Shown piece after piece: positions 9,450 to 17,940 of a stretch of 64,000 bases of DNA; the first letter of the stretch is position 1; the number at the start of each line of letters is the position of its first letter. The notes under the pieces were generated by a model. It did no database searches, was not told the DNA's origin, and saw only the letters and a list, made by a program, of their open reading frames with translations. Source of the DNA: Roseibium album. Its GTDB lineage: Bacteria > Pseudomonadota > Alphaproteobacteria > Rhizobiales > Stappiaceae. The stretch is taken from positions 248,001-312,000 of the forward strand of contig NZ_CXWE01000001.1 in the NCBI RefSeq assembly GCF_001404515.1. The letters are read 5' to 3'. The position numbers and the translations under genes were made by a program.

Positions 9450-9480
9450 TCGCTCACAAGCAGCGAATTTCGATGCGACT

Positions 9481-9515
9481 CCGGTGGCGGCGCCCTGACG
9501 GCGCCGCCTGACCGG
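9481..9515 (+). promoter_or_regulatory. Intra-operon hairpin between atpE and atpF'
   Basis: A perfect 9-bp GC stem, GGCGGCGCC (9486-9494) with GGCGCCGCC (9500-9508), has a 5-base loop CTGAC. CCGG on each flank (9481-9484, 9512-9515) can extend it. There is no T-run, so it is not an intrinsic terminator. A position just after the c-subunit gene suggests mRNA 3'-end protection or partial processing that raises atpE expression over its neighbours. That role is inference. Confidence 0.6.
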
Positions 9516-9531
9516 ATCTAGGAGAGTGGAA

Positions 9532-10080
9532 ATGGCAGGCGAAACACAATCGACCACTGAAGGCATAGAAGTGCCGCCCGCAGAACATGGCGTGGGCTTC
9601 CCGCCGTTCGACGCGACAACGTTTGCGTCGCAGCTGCTGTGGCTCGCCATCACCTTCGGCGTCTTCTACTGGATCATGAAGAACGTGGCGATGCCGCGGA
9701 TCGCTGGGATCCTTGAAGACCGCAAGGACCGGATCGCCGGTGATCTTTCCGAGGCCAACCGCCTGAAAGACGAAACCGATGCAGCGATCGCAGCATACGA
9801 GCAGGCGCTGGCCGAGGCCCGTAACAAGGCACACAGCATTGCTCACGACACGCGTGCCAAGCTGAAGGCTGATCACGAAGCTCGCCGCGAAAAGGCGGAA
9901 GCCGAGCTGAACGAGAAGCTGCAGGCCGCTGAAACGCAGATCGCCGGTATCAAGACCGAGGCACTGTCCCAGATCGGCGAAATTGCCGGAGACACCACGT
10001 CAGCGCTCGTTGAGCAGCTGATCGGCAAGGCTCCGACAAAGACCGACCTGACCAAGGCGCTGAAGTCGGCGTTGAACTGA
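9532..10080 (+). CDS. atpF2: ATP synthase F0 subunit b'
   Basis: A 182-residue peripheral-stalk subunit. After a polar leader (GETQSTTEGIEVPPAEHG) comes one membrane helix (FASQLLWLAITFGVFYWIM) and a long charged coiled coil (AGILEDRKDRIAGDLSEAN onward). In alphaproteobacteria, cyanobacteria and chloroplasts the stalk is a b-b' heterodimer rather than a b homodimer. The start is the ATG at 9532, 7 bases after AGGAG (9520-9524); the GTG two codons earlier is too close to that site. atpF follows after 10 bases. Confidence 0.95.
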   Translation: MAGETQSTTEGIEVPPAEHGVGFPPFDATTFASQLLWLAITFGVFYWIMKNVAMPRIAGILEDRKDRIAGDLSEANRLKDETDAAIAAYEQALAEARNKAHSIAHDTRAKLKADHEARREKAEAELNEKLQAAETQIAGIKTEALSQIGEIAGDTTSALVEQLIGKAPTKTDLTKALKSALN

Positions 10081-10090
10081 GGAGACCATC

Positions 10091-10570
10091 ATGGATGCAA
10101 CATTTTGGGCCCTGATCGGTCTCATCCTCTTCTTCGCCCTGATCATCTATCTCAAGGTTCCGGGCAAGATTGGCGGTTCGCTCGACGACCGCGCGGATGG
10201 TATCCGCAAGGAACTGGAAGAAGCGCGCAAGATGCGTGAAGAAGCCCAGGCCCTCCTGTCGGAATACCAGCGCAAGCGCCATGAAGCGGAAGGCGAAGCA
10301 GAAGCGATCATCGCGGAAGCCAACGCCGAAGCTGAGCGTCTGACGGTAGAAACCAACCAGGCACTGGAAGAGATGATCGCGCGCCGTACCAAGGCCGCGG
10401 AAACCAAGATCGCCCAGGCGGAAACACAGGCAATTGCCGAAGTCCGCGCAAAGGCAGCGGATGTCGCGGTTGCCGCCGCCGAGGAAATCCTGGCTTCCAA
10501 GGTCAAGGACAAGGTCGCTGACGATATTCTTGCCAAGAGCATCGATCAGGTCAAAGAACGTTTGAACTGA
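10091..10570 (+). CDS. atpF: ATP synthase F0 subunit b
   Basis: A 159-residue partner of b' in the stator stalk. The membrane helix is at the extreme N-terminus (MDATFWALIGLILFFALIIYL) and the rest is an Ala/Glu/Lys-rich coiled coil. TGAGGAG just upstream gives a good ribosome site. It is the last gene of the operon and is followed by an intrinsic terminator. The F1 genes (atpHAGDC) are absent, as expected for alphaproteobacteria, in which F0 and F1 operons are separate. Confidence 0.96.
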   Translation: MDATFWALIGLILFFALIIYLKVPGKIGGSLDDRADGIRKELEEARKMREEAQALLSEYQRKRHEAEGEAEAIIAEANAEAERLTVETNQALEEMIARRTKAAETKIAQAETQAIAEVRAKAADVAVAAAEEILASKVKDKVADDILAKSIDQVKERLN

Positions 10571-10599
10571 TCACGGTTCTGATTGCCTGAATTCAGAAA

Positions 10600-10622
10600 A
10601 GCGGCCTCCGGGCCGCTTTTTT
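10600..10622 (+). terminator. Intrinsic terminator of the F0 operon
   Basis: Stem AGCGGCC (10600-10606) pairs with GGCCGCT (10611-10617) around a TCCG tetraloop, followed by a run of five or more T. It lies 30 bases after the atpF stop. A textbook rho-independent terminator. Confidence 0.9.
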
Positions 10623-10965
10623 GTTTCTGTGCCATTGCCGTGTGCGGGATAAGGATCTTCAGGCGGATGCTTCCAACTCGATGGCTCGTGCTGAATCGGC
10701 AAGTGTTGCCATGGTGATCTCCCCGGAAAAAGAATTGATCTGCACGAGCGGACGGAAATCCGTTTACCGGGCATATATGAAAACAATCGCCGCAGAACGC
10801 ATGTCATTGCGTGCGGAAACGAAGCGACAAGTGCGGAACCTGTCAGTCACGGTGAAATGATTCAGTTCGGCCGAATTCAGTGCACGAGGGGAACTGGAAG
10901 TGTCGCGGAGCCGCAGTCACGCAACAGAGTGTTTCCGTGTTTGCCGTCTGTCTGATCCCGGTGGT
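10623..10965. other. Gene-free stretch between atpF and rnhB
   Basis: No convincing gene is visible. An open frame on the plus strand (MARAESASVAMVISPEKE from 10681) lacks a ribosome binding site and family resemblance. Short inverted repeats occur (GGCAA/TTGCC near 10700; the palindrome TTCGGCCGAA near 10866) but none has terminator features. Confidence 0.5.
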
Positions 10966-11646
10966 TCACTCATGGCGGACTTTTGAAGCCCGGTTCTTCT
11001 CCACAGCGGCCAATCGCACCGGTTTGAAGCTCATTCTGTGGTGCGGCGAAGGGCCCAGGCGGTCCAGCGCCTCCTGATGTTGCGGAACACCATAGCCCTT
11101 GTGCCGGGCAAAGCCGTAGCCGGGGACATGTTCTTCGAGGCGCACCATCATGCGGTCTCGCGTAACCTTGGCGACGATGGAGGCCGCTGCAATGCACAGG
11201 CAGCGCCCGTCGCCCTTCACCAGTGCCTGTCCCTGCTGTTTGAGCTCGCGCGGCATGTCGCGTCCATCGACCAGCACGTAAGCCGGTACTTGGCTGAGGC
11301 CATTGACGGCCCGAACCATGGCGGAAAGTGTCGCAGCACGAATGTTCAAACGGTCGATTGTCGCCGGAGACGCGCTTGCGGTACAGACCCGGGCGGTCGA
11401 GACGATCTGCCCAAACAGTTCCTCGCGTCTTGCTTCCGTCAGCTTCTTGGAATCGTCGAGGCCATCCGGAACGTTGTCATAGTCCAGGATGACTGCAGCC
11501 GTAACGACGGGTCCTGCCCAGGGACCGCGCCCGGCTTCGTCGACACCGCAAAGCCCGCCGTGAAAGGAGGCTGCGTGCCGCTGTTCTATCCAGAGGTCCG
11601 GACTTTCCGGGAAAGGCAGGTCGAAGAGGGAAGGACCGAAAGTCAT
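10966..11646 (-). CDS. rnhB: Ribonuclease HII
   Basis: Cleaves the RNA strand of RNA-DNA hybrids and incises at single ribonucleotides in DNA. The 226-residue protein has the first catalytic motif CGVDEAGRGPWAGPVV (Asp36, Glu37), the second aspartate in YVLVDGRDMP, and the motif AAASIVAKVTRDRMM; HKGYGVPQHQEAL near the C-terminus is also family-typical. The gene is 44 bases downstream of the radical SAM gene on the same strand and may be cotranscribed with it. Confidence 0.96.
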   Translation of the reverse strand: MTFGPSLFDLPFPESPDLWIEQRHAASFHGGLCGVDEAGRGPWAGPVVTAAVILDYDNVPDGLDDSKKLTEARREELFGQIVSTARVCTASASPATIDRLNIRAATLSAMVRAVNGLSQVPAYVLVDGRDMPRELKQQGQALVKGDGRCLCIAAASIVAKVTRDRMMVRLEEHVPGYGFARHKGYGVPQHQEALDRLGPSPHHRMSFKPVRLAAVEKNRASKVRHE

Positions 11647-11690
11647 GATAGGACCCTGCCGCCGCTTCCCATGTGCTGCAAGCAGGTTCG

Positions 11691-12824
11691 TTAAAACAGG
11701 TTGAGTTGCACACCGCCTTTTTGTGGTTGAACGAAATCTGCCGTGTTCAGCTTTTTCCGGCGCAGGTTGAGACCGAGTCTTTTGGCAGCAAGCGAGAAGC
11801 GCTTGGCGATCTGCTCGGCATACGGACCGCGGCCGCGCATACGTTCACCCCACTTGGCATCGTAATCCTTGCCCCCCCGCATGGAGCGGACCAGGCTCAT
11901 CACGTGCCGATAACGATCGGGGTGCTCGCGCAGCAGCCAGTCGCGGAACAGCTCCGAAACCTCCAGTGGCAGACGCAGCAGGATGAAACTTGCTTCACGC
12001 GCACCATGTTCGGCTGCGGCCTCAAGCAGTCCTTCGATCTCGCTGTCGGTCAGGGCAGGGATGATCGGAGCCATCATCACCGCGACCGGAATACCCGCAT
12101 CGGAAAGGGCCCGAATTGCACCAAGGCGCTTGTGGGGAGCAGAGGTGCGAGGTTCCATTCCCCGGCACAACTTCCTGTCGAGTGTCGTCACCGAAAGCGC
12201 GACCTTGACCAGGTTACGCTCCGCCATCCTGGAGAGAATGTCGATATCGCGTGCGACAAGTGCGGACTTGGTGACAATAGCGACAGGATGCGAACATGCG
12301 TCCAGAACTTCCAGGATCTCGCGCATCAGTCCGTAGCTCTTCTCCAGGGGTTGATAGGGGTCTGTATTGGTGCCGATCGCGATCACACGCGGCGTGTATC
12401 CCGGTCTGGAAAGCTCACGTTCAAGAAGGGCTGCAGCGTTGGGCTTTGCAAACAGCCGGGTTTCAAAATCCAGTCCGGGAGACAGGCCCATATAGGCATG
12501 GGTCGGGCGGGCGAAACAGTAGATGCAGCCGTGTTCGCAGCCTCGGTAGGGATTGATCGAGCGGTCGAAGGAAAGGTCCGGCGAATCGTTGCGCGTTATG
12601 ATCGTGCGCGCTCGTTCATCCTGAACCTCTGTTTTTAGTGGGGGCAGATCTTCAAGACTGTCCCAGCCGTCATCGAAACTCTCCCGCGTCTGTGGTTCGA
12701 AGCGGCCCGTCTTGTTGAGAGCTGCTGCGCGTCCTCGACGGCGATCCTCGTTGAGCCGGGCTGACATTGCGTCTGTGTATTCTTCCGGGTCGACAGCGGT
12801 ATCGGACTGCGGTGCGGCACTCAT
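11691..12824 (-). CDS. PA0069-type radical SAM protein
   Basis: A 377-residue radical S-adenosylmethionine enzyme of the group annotated as PA0069 family, related in sequence to spore photoproduct lyase. The cluster motif is Cys96-X3-Cys100-X2-Cys103 in RGCEHGCIYC. Other family marks are SFDRSINPYRG before it, IAIGTNTDPYQPLE, and the C-terminal NTADFVQPQKGGVQLNLF. Substrate is unknown. The N-terminal 60 residues are polar and probably disordered. It is likely cotranscribed with rnhB downstream. The glycosyltransferase gene diverges from it. Confidence 0.9.
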   Translation of the reverse strand: MSAAPQSDTAVDPEEYTDAMSARLNEDRRRGRAAALNKTGRFEPQTRESFDDGWDSLEDLPPLKTEVQDERARTIITRNDSPDLSFDRSINPYRGCEHGCIYCFARPTHAYMGLSPGLDFETRLFAKPNAAALLERELSRPGYTPRVIAIGTNTDPYQPLEKSYGLMREILEVLDACSHPVAIVTKSALVARDIDILSRMAERNLVKVALSVTTLDRKLCRGMEPRTSAPHKRLGAIRALSDAGIPVAVMMAPIIPALTDSEIEGLLEAAAEHGAREASFILLRLPLEVSELFRDWLLREHPDRYRHVMSLVRSMRGGKDYDAKWGERMRGRGPYAEQIAKRFSLAAKRLGLNLRRKKLNTADFVQPQKGGVQLNLF

Positions 12825-12932
12825 TGGACATTTTCACTGCAAAAAAAGAACATAACCGGAACATTAAATCAAAAACTCGATCATTCAAGCGGGTTATTTC
12901 GCACCTGCGAATTTTTCATGTAAAAGACGGCC

Positions 12933-13628
12933 ATGATCAGTGTCGTCGTAGCAACGAAAAACTCGGAAACAGAATTGGTGCACGCGCTTTCGTCACTGGT
13001 GACGGCGGCCGCCGAGGGCGTGATCCGGGAAGTCATTATTGTGGACGGCGGATCCAATGATGCGACCGAGCAGGTCGCCGATGCGGCTGGCTGCAGCTGG
13101 GTGAATTGCAACGGTAAAACCCGCAGCGAGTGTCTGTCTCACGGTGCCGGGCTGGCCAAGAGGGGCGAGTGGCTGTTGTTCCTGTGGCCGGAAACGCTGC
13201 TGGAAAGCGGCTGGCATCATGAAGCCCAGGCTTTCATCGACCGGGCAAGCAGAGCGCCAAACGGGCTGACGACCGCCGCCAGTTTTCGCCTCAGATACGA
13301 AAGCTTCGGCATGAGCGCGCGCATCAGCGAGTCCTTGGCCGCACTGCGATCGCAATTGCTGGGAATGCCGTATGGTAACCAGGGTCTCCTGATCTCGCGT
13401 CAGTTCTACCAGGCGCTCGGGGGACACCGGCCGCTGCCGGAACTCGAGGACCTCGATATTGCCAAACGGATCGGCCGCAGTCAGATCGTATTGCTGAGGG
13501 CCGCCGCTGTGACAGCCGGTGCGGCGGAAGGTGATGGCTCGACAACCCGTTTTCGCCAGGCCTTAGCGCGCTTCTGCGTCGGCGCATTGCGTATTCCCGC
13601 AAGCGTTGCCGTGAAATTGCACGGTTAG
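12933..13628 (+). CDS. Family 2-like glycosyltransferase
   Basis: A 231-residue protein with a GT-A nucleotide-sugar-binding start: ISVVVATKNSETELVHALSSL, then EVIIVDGGSNDAT in place of the usual DDGS(x)D. Further marks are GEWLLFLWPETLL (DXD region lacks a clear second Asp) and MPYGNQGLLISRQFYQALGG with LPELEDLDIAKRI near the end, typical of a small cell-envelope glycosyltransferase of the TIGR04283-like kind. No membrane helix is evident. The acceptor is unknown. Its stop overlaps the stop of the convergent GST gene by 4 bases. Confidence 0.82.
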   Translation: MISVVVATKNSETELVHALSSLVTAAAEGVIREVIIVDGGSNDATEQVADAAGCSWVNCNGKTRSECLSHGAGLAKRGEWLLFLWPETLLESGWHHEAQAFIDRASRAPNGLTTAASFRLRYESFGMSARISESLAALRSQLLGMPYGNQGLLISRQFYQALGGHRPLPELEDLDIAKRIGRSQIVLLRAAAVTAGAAEGDGSTTRFRQALARFCVGALRIPASVAVKLHG

Positions 13629-14593
13629 CAGATTTCAACAGGCTCCGAAAAATCGACAATCGGCCCCAGGGGCACGATCCCGTGCGGGTTGCGCACATCA
13701 CTTCTGGAATGATAGCCGCGCCGATAAATCTCGAGTTTCACCGTATCGGCGACACCCGGCAGAGCGTAAAAGCGTCGTGCATAGGCCCAAAGGTTCGGAT
13801 AGTCGACAAGACGGTGGCGGTTGCACTTGAACGCACTCCAATAGGCAACGTCAAAACGGGCCAATGTCGGAAACAGCCGGATATCCGCTTCCGTCAAAAC
13901 GTCCCCTGTCAGCCACGCGCTGGTCTCGAGCGTTTTTTCTATCCTCTCCAGCGCTTCGAAAACATCCCGGACACCATCGTCGTAGGCTGACTGCGAGCGA
14001 GCAAAGCCGGTCCGGTAAACACCATTGTTGAGCTTCGGATAGATATAGCTGTTCCAGTCGTCGATAGCCTCGATCAAGCCCGCCGGCACATAATCGGTCG
14101 GGTTGTCGGCAATGTCCTGAAAGGCGCCATTGAACATTCGGATGATTTCAGCAGATTCGTTGCTGACCAGTTTCTCCGACTTCGTGTCCCAGAGCACCGG
14201 CACCGTGACGCGGCCGGTATAGTTGTCTGTGCCTGTGGAATAGATCTCGTGCAGCGCGGAAGAGCCAAAGAGCGTGTCGACATACCCGTCTTCCGGATCG
14301 AAAACCCAGCCTTCATCCGTCCGTCTGGGTGCGAGAACCGAAATTGGAATGTGGGTCTGAAGCCCCTTGAGCGCCCGCATCAGCAGCGTTCGGTGTGCCC
14401 AGGGACAATTCCAGGCGACGTAAAGATGATACCGTCCGCTTTCAGCCTTGAAATCGCCGCGCCCCGTCGGTCCTGCCGAACCATCGCGTGTAACCCAGTT
14501 TCTGATCTGGGCGCGAGAACGTTCAAATCGATCGGATGCAACGCCGTCACCTGTAGCGTCCTTGTCCCAGACACCGTCTACAAGCAATCCCAT
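13625..14593 (-). CDS. Glutathionyl-hydroquinone reductase-like GST (YqjG/ECM4 type)
   Basis: A 322-residue xi-class glutathione transferase. These enzymes use a catalytic Cys to reduce glutathionyl-hydroquinones with glutathione. The Cys is Cys63 in WNCPWAHR of the thioredoxin-like domain. VPVLWDTKSEKLVSNESAEI follows as the glutathione-binding beta3/SNES motif, then an all-helical C-terminal domain with VYRTGFARSQSAYD and LTEADIRLFPTLARFD. The length matches the family. Convergent 4-base overlap with the glycosyltransferase gene. Confidence 0.93.
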   Translation of the reverse strand: MGLLVDGVWDKDATGDGVASDRFERSRAQIRNWVTRDGSAGPTGRGDFKAESGRYHLYVAWNCPWAHRTLLMRALKGLQTHIPISVLAPRRTDEGWVFDPEDGYVDTLFGSSALHEIYSTGTDNYTGRVTVPVLWDTKSEKLVSNESAEIIRMFNGAFQDIADNPTDYVPAGLIEAIDDWNSYIYPKLNNGVYRTGFARSQSAYDDGVRDVFEALERIEKTLETSAWLTGDVLTEADIRLFPTLARFDVAYWSAFKCNRHRLVDYPNLWAYARRFYALPGVADTVKLEIYRRGYHSRSDVRNPHGIVPLGPIVDFSEPVEIC

Positions 14594-14629
14594 TTCGCAC
14601 TCCCATTCACCCGCAGTCTTTGTATTTCG

Positions 14630-15130
14630 TCAAAGTGTCCGGGTCATGCGGACGGCGGGAAAGATCACGCCGCCCGGCAAGTCGATCGGAAACGGTTCCA
14701 CGGTTTTGAAGCCGCAGGCTTGGTAAAACGCTTCGCCGTTCAGTGTCGAGTAACAATTCAGTTCCTGCAGTCCGGCTGCGGCAGCTTCTTCCAGACACCG
14801 TTCCATCAAGGCACGTCCGATACCCTTGCCCGTGTGATCGGGATCGGTTCCAAAATGACGGATATTGCCATTTGAAGCCGTTTCGTTCCTGCCAGTCGGG
14901 GAGTGCTTGGTCCATCCTCCCGCGCCGACAATCTGGCCATCGCGAAACTCGGCTGCATAGTAGGTCCCCGAGGTCAGTAGGTTCGGCTGTGCATCGGTTA
15001 TGAGCGGCAGCGCCCTTCGAAGGGTTTCTTCATCATAGGCCTCTGCCAGAAGAACAGAATAACTTTGCGCGAGCAGCGCTGAAACGGCGGCCGCATCGGC
15101 AGCAGTTGTTCCTCGGATCCTGAACGGCAT
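14630..15130 (-). CDS. GNAT family N-acetyltransferase
   Basis: A 166-residue acetyl-CoA-dependent acyltransferase. Motif A is FGTDPDHTGKGIGRALMERC (Q/RxxGxG/A type), followed by LQELNCYSTLNGEAFYQACGF, which is the usual GNAT C-terminal FY..xGF block. The acceptor is unknown. The ATG at 15130 is chosen because it matches the domain start (MPFRIRGTTAADAAAVSALL) and lies four bases after the moaB stop; an in-frame start at 15172 would overlap moaB. Probably cotranscribed with moaB. Confidence 0.88.
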   Translation of the reverse strand: MPFRIRGTTAADAAAVSALLAQSYSVLLAEAYDEETLRRALPLITDAQPNLLTSGTYYAAEFRDGQIVGAGGWTKHSPTGRNETASNGNIRHFGTDPDHTGKGIGRALMERCLEEAAAAGLQELNCYSTLNGEAFYQACGFKTVEPFPIDLPGGVIFPAVRMTRTL

Positions 15131-15134
15131 CGCG

Positions 15135-15692
15135 TCACGCTTCCTGGAGTTTCCCGCGCTTGAGATGCTCATCGAGTCGCGGCATGATTTCGACGAAATT
15201 GCAGGGCATGTGGCGATAGTCGAGTTGCCATTTCAGGATGCCGTCCCAAGCATCCTTGCAGGCTCCGGGCGAACCGGGAAGCACGAAAATGTAAGTCGCG
15301 CCCGCAACGCCGCCGGTTGCCCGCGACTGGATCGTGGATGTGCCGATTTTGTCGTAGGAAATACGGTGAAAAACTTCCGAGAACCCGTCCATCCGTTTTT
15401 CAAACAGCGGTTCCATCGCCTCCGGCGTGACATCTCTGCCGGTAAAACCCGTGCCTCCGGTCGATATGATGACGTCGACGCCTTTGTCGGCAATCCATTT
15501 CCTTGCAATCTCCTGGATGGCGGGAACGTCATCGGTGACGATCTTGCGGTCGGCGAGCACATGCCCTGCCTTTTCAGCCCGGTCTGCAAGGGTGTTTCCG
15601 GATCGGTCTTCTTCCGGCTTTCGGGTGTCGGAAACGGTCAGAACCGCGATGTTGAGCGGTACAAAGGGACGGGACTCATCGATACGTGACAT
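15135..15692 (-). CDS. moaB: Molybdenum cofactor biosynthesis protein MoaB
   Basis: A 185-residue molybdopterin-adenylyltransferase-like protein (MoaB/Mog fold). It activates molybdopterin by adenylylation before Mo insertion in bacteria that use MoaB in place of MogA. The signature STGGTGFTGRDVTPEA (about 80-95) and the later VLPGSPGACKDAWDGIL (molybdopterin-binding loop) are clear. Start: AAGGAG six bases before the ATG at 15692 is decisive over the in-frame ATG eight codons earlier. The GNAT gene follows at once. Confidence 0.95.
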   Translation of the reverse strand: MSRIDESRPFVPLNIAVLTVSDTRKPEEDRSGNTLADRAEKAGHVLADRKIVTDDVPAIQEIARKWIADKGVDVIISTGGTGFTGRDVTPEAMEPLFEKRMDGFSEVFHRISYDKIGTSTIQSRATGGVAGATYIFVLPGSPGACKDAWDGILKWQLDYRHMPCNFVEIMPRLDEHLKRGKLQEA

Positions 15693-15824
15693 GCGGGACT
15701 CCTTTATTCGAGACATAAGGGAAGTTGAGTCATTCTTCCAGTGGTTGCCGGACTGCGCGTGCCAGGCCCATCTACGCGAAATAAAATTACAAAAAATAAC
15801 AAGAATGGGACACTTGCAAAATAA

Positions 15825-15847
15825 TTAGGTCAGTATTATTGACTTAA
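15825..15847. promoter_or_regulatory. Imperfect 23-bp palindrome upstream of the aminotransferase gene
   Basis: Half-sites TTAGGTCAGTA and TATTGACTTAA around a central T pair at 9 of 11 positions, with the core GTCA-N7-TGAC exact. The dyad sits 30-52 bases before the aminotransferase start in a locally AT-rich intergenic region shared with divergent moaB. A dimeric regulator site is likely; which one is unknown. Confidence 0.45.
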
Positions 15848-15876
15848 ATAATCGATAACATGCTTGAGAGCCGATC

Positions 15877-17103
15877 ATGACAACCTGGGACAGTCTCTAC
15901 GCCAGACGGGCGACGCGAATGCGCGCTTCGGAAATTCGCGAACTCCTCAAGCTGCTGGACCGGCCGGATGTGATTTCCTTTGCAGGAGGCATTCCGGATC
16001 CGGCACTTTTCCCGGCCAGGGAATTCAAGCAGGCCTATTCCGACATCCTGGGCGGCCCGGAGGCGGAAAGGGCACTCCAGTACGGCATCAGCGAAGGCAG
16101 CATCAGGCTACGCCAATGGATTGTCGAGCACATGGGAGAACTTGGTGTTTCCTGCAATCTGGAGAATATTCTCATCACGTCCGGATCTCAGCAGGGCCTT
16201 GACTACATCGGCAAACTGTTCCTTTCCGAAGACGATACTGCTCTTGTTCAGTGGCCGACCTATCTCGGAGCGGTCCAGGCGTTCAACGCGTATGAGCTTC
16301 ATTTTGAACGGCTGGAGCCGCGCGCCAATCTGGAAGCGCGTGACTATCTTGCCAGAGCGGAAGAAAAGGGCGGCGCAGTCAAATTCGCATATCTTTCGCC
16401 GGATTTTGCCAATCCGACAGGCCTATCGCTTGACTTGGAAGAGCGCAAGCGCATTCTGTCGCTTGCTGGCGATCTCGCCTGCGCCGTGATCGAAGATGCT
16501 CCCTATCAGAGCCTTCGCTATGACGGCGAGCCGGTACGGGCGATGCTGGCGCTTGATTGCGATTGCAACGGCGGCATTGAAAACAGCCGGACGCTTTATT
16601 GCGGCAGTTTTTCAAAATCGCTTTCGCCCGGCCTGCGGCTCGGCTGGATCTGTGCGGCGTCCGAAGTCATTTCCCGGCTGGTTCTGATCAAACAGGCGAG
16701 TGATCTCAACACACCGGTTCTCAACCAGGAAGCCATGGCGCGCGTTGCCGAGACGAAGTTCGAGAGCCATACCGCGCGCACAAATGCGATTTACAGGGAC
16801 CGTCGCGACGCAATGCTTGCGGCCCTGGAAAAACACATGCCCGCTGGTACGAGCTGGACCCGGCCGGAAGGCGGCATGTTTATCTGGGTGGAGTTGCCGG
16901 AGGAACTTGATGCGTCGGATTTGCTTGAGCGTTCGGTCGAGACCGCAAAGGTGGCCTTTGTACCCGGCAGGGCCTTTCATCCGGACGGGAGCGGCGGCAA
17001 CACCTTGAGACTGAGTTTTTCCTGTGCTGACACGGGCAAAATTGAACAGGGAATTTCAAGGCTTGGTGCCCTGATCAGCGAAACTGTCATGTCCAGGCAG
17101 TAA
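15877..17103 (+). CDS. PLP-dependent aminotransferase (MocR/2-aminoadipate aminotransferase-like)
   Basis: A 408-residue fold type I aminotransferase without the GntR DNA-binding domain of MocR proteins. Signatures: VISFAGGIPDPALFPAREF at the N-terminus, ITSGSQQGLDYIGKLFL (PLP phosphate cup), SPDFANPTGLSL, and the Schiff-base lysine in GSFSKSLSPGLRLGWI, with the carboxylate-binding arginine in NTLRLSFS. This is the family that includes 2-aminoadipate, aromatic and valine-pyruvate aminotransferases, so the substrate is not settled. No clear RBS precedes the ATG at 15877, but the N-terminus fits the family. Confidence 0.9.
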   Translation: MTTWDSLYARRATRMRASEIRELLKLLDRPDVISFAGGIPDPALFPAREFKQAYSDILGGPEAERALQYGISEGSIRLRQWIVEHMGELGVSCNLENILITSGSQQGLDYIGKLFLSEDDTALVQWPTYLGAVQAFNAYELHFERLEPRANLEARDYLARAEEKGGAVKFAYLSPDFANPTGLSLDLEERKRILSLAGDLACAVIEDAPYQSLRYDGEPVRAMLALDCDCNGGIENSRTLYCGSFSKSLSPGLRLGWICAASEVISRLVLIKQASDLNTPVLNQEAMARVAETKFESHTARTNAIYRDRRDAMLAALEKHMPAGTSWTRPEGGMFIWVELPEELDASDLLERSVETAKVAFVPGRAFHPDGSGGNTLRLSFSCADTGKIEQGISRLGALISETVMSRQ

Positions 17104-17184
17104 CATCACCCGTCACAAACTTGGTCTTGAATGCGAAGGTCGGCACAAGCAGTTTAACCGGAACTGCGAACCGAAGTGAGGCGC

Positions 17185-17829
17185 ATGGAATTTCACGAGA
17201 AGCTGGACAACTACTGCGAACGCGTCGGACCTGAGTTCTGGTCTGAGCCATTGAACGCCATGACCAATGCCGCGTTTCTGATTGCGGCTTTGGCCGCATT
17301 TCTGATCTGGCGCAGAAAAACACCGAACGACCTGGCGGGCTTCGGCCTGATCGTCGTTCTTGCCGCAATAGGCATCGGGTCGTTCCTGTTTCACACTTTT
17401 GCGACAAGGTGGGCATCGCTTGCCGACGTCATTCCGATCGCGATTTTCATCCATTTTTATCTTTTCCTCGCGCTCAATCGTTTTTTGCAGCTGCAATGGT
17501 GGGCAGCTCTCGGCATCGTTATCGCGTTTTTTGCAGTGACGCCGTTCGCCGGACAGGCAATCGCGCCGCTTGTCGGGTCTTCGGCCGGTTACGTGCCTGC
17601 GCTCCTGGCGATTTTTGTTGTTGGAATACTGTTTGTTCCTAAAAATCAGAAGCTTGGTCTACAGGTATTGCTGACAGGGCTGGTGTTCCTTGCCTCGCTC
17701 ACATTTCGCACGATGGATGAACCTCTGTGCGTGCATCTTGCGTTTGGAACGCATTTCCTGTGGCATGTTCTGAACGGGGTCGTACTGTTTTTGTTGATAC
17801 GGGTTCTTATTTTACAGCGCGCGAGATAA
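17185..17829 (+). CDS. Ceramidase-family integral membrane protein
   Basis: A 214-residue protein with about seven predicted membrane helices, matching the alkaline ceramidase/PAQR-like hydrolase fold. Candidate metal ligands are present: Asp and His in the region LDNYCERVGPEFWSEPLNAM, GSFLFHTFATRWASLADVIP (Ser-x3-His and Asp) and LAFGTHFLWHVLNG (His-x3-His) in the last helix. In eukaryotes this family hydrolyses ceramides; in bacteria the substrate is generally unproven. The ATG at 17185 after GTGAGG is chosen over an in-frame GTG at 17176. It stands alone between the aminotransferase and maeB. Confidence 0.8.
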   Translation: MEFHEKLDNYCERVGPEFWSEPLNAMTNAAFLIAALAAFLIWRRKTPNDLAGFGLIVVLAAIGIGSFLFHTFATRWASLADVIPIAIFIHFYLFLALNRFLQLQWWAALGIVIAFFAVTPFAGQAIAPLVGSSAGYVPALLAIFVVGILFVPKNQKLGLQVLLTGLVFLASLTFRTMDEPLCVHLAFGTHFLWHVLNGVVLFLLIRVLILQRAR

Positions 17830-17940
17830 ACCGCAGAGACATTTAAGGAAATTGCAGTCAAAGTTGTAATGTGCAGCACCAGCCGGATTGCATCCAGAAA
17901 CAGCGACAGAGCCGAGAAGGTCAGGGAGACAGGAAACGTC

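Noticed and set aside
10681..10860. Plus-strand frame starting MARAESASVAM after atpF
   Set aside because: No ribosome site and no family resemblance; it follows the operon terminator directly.
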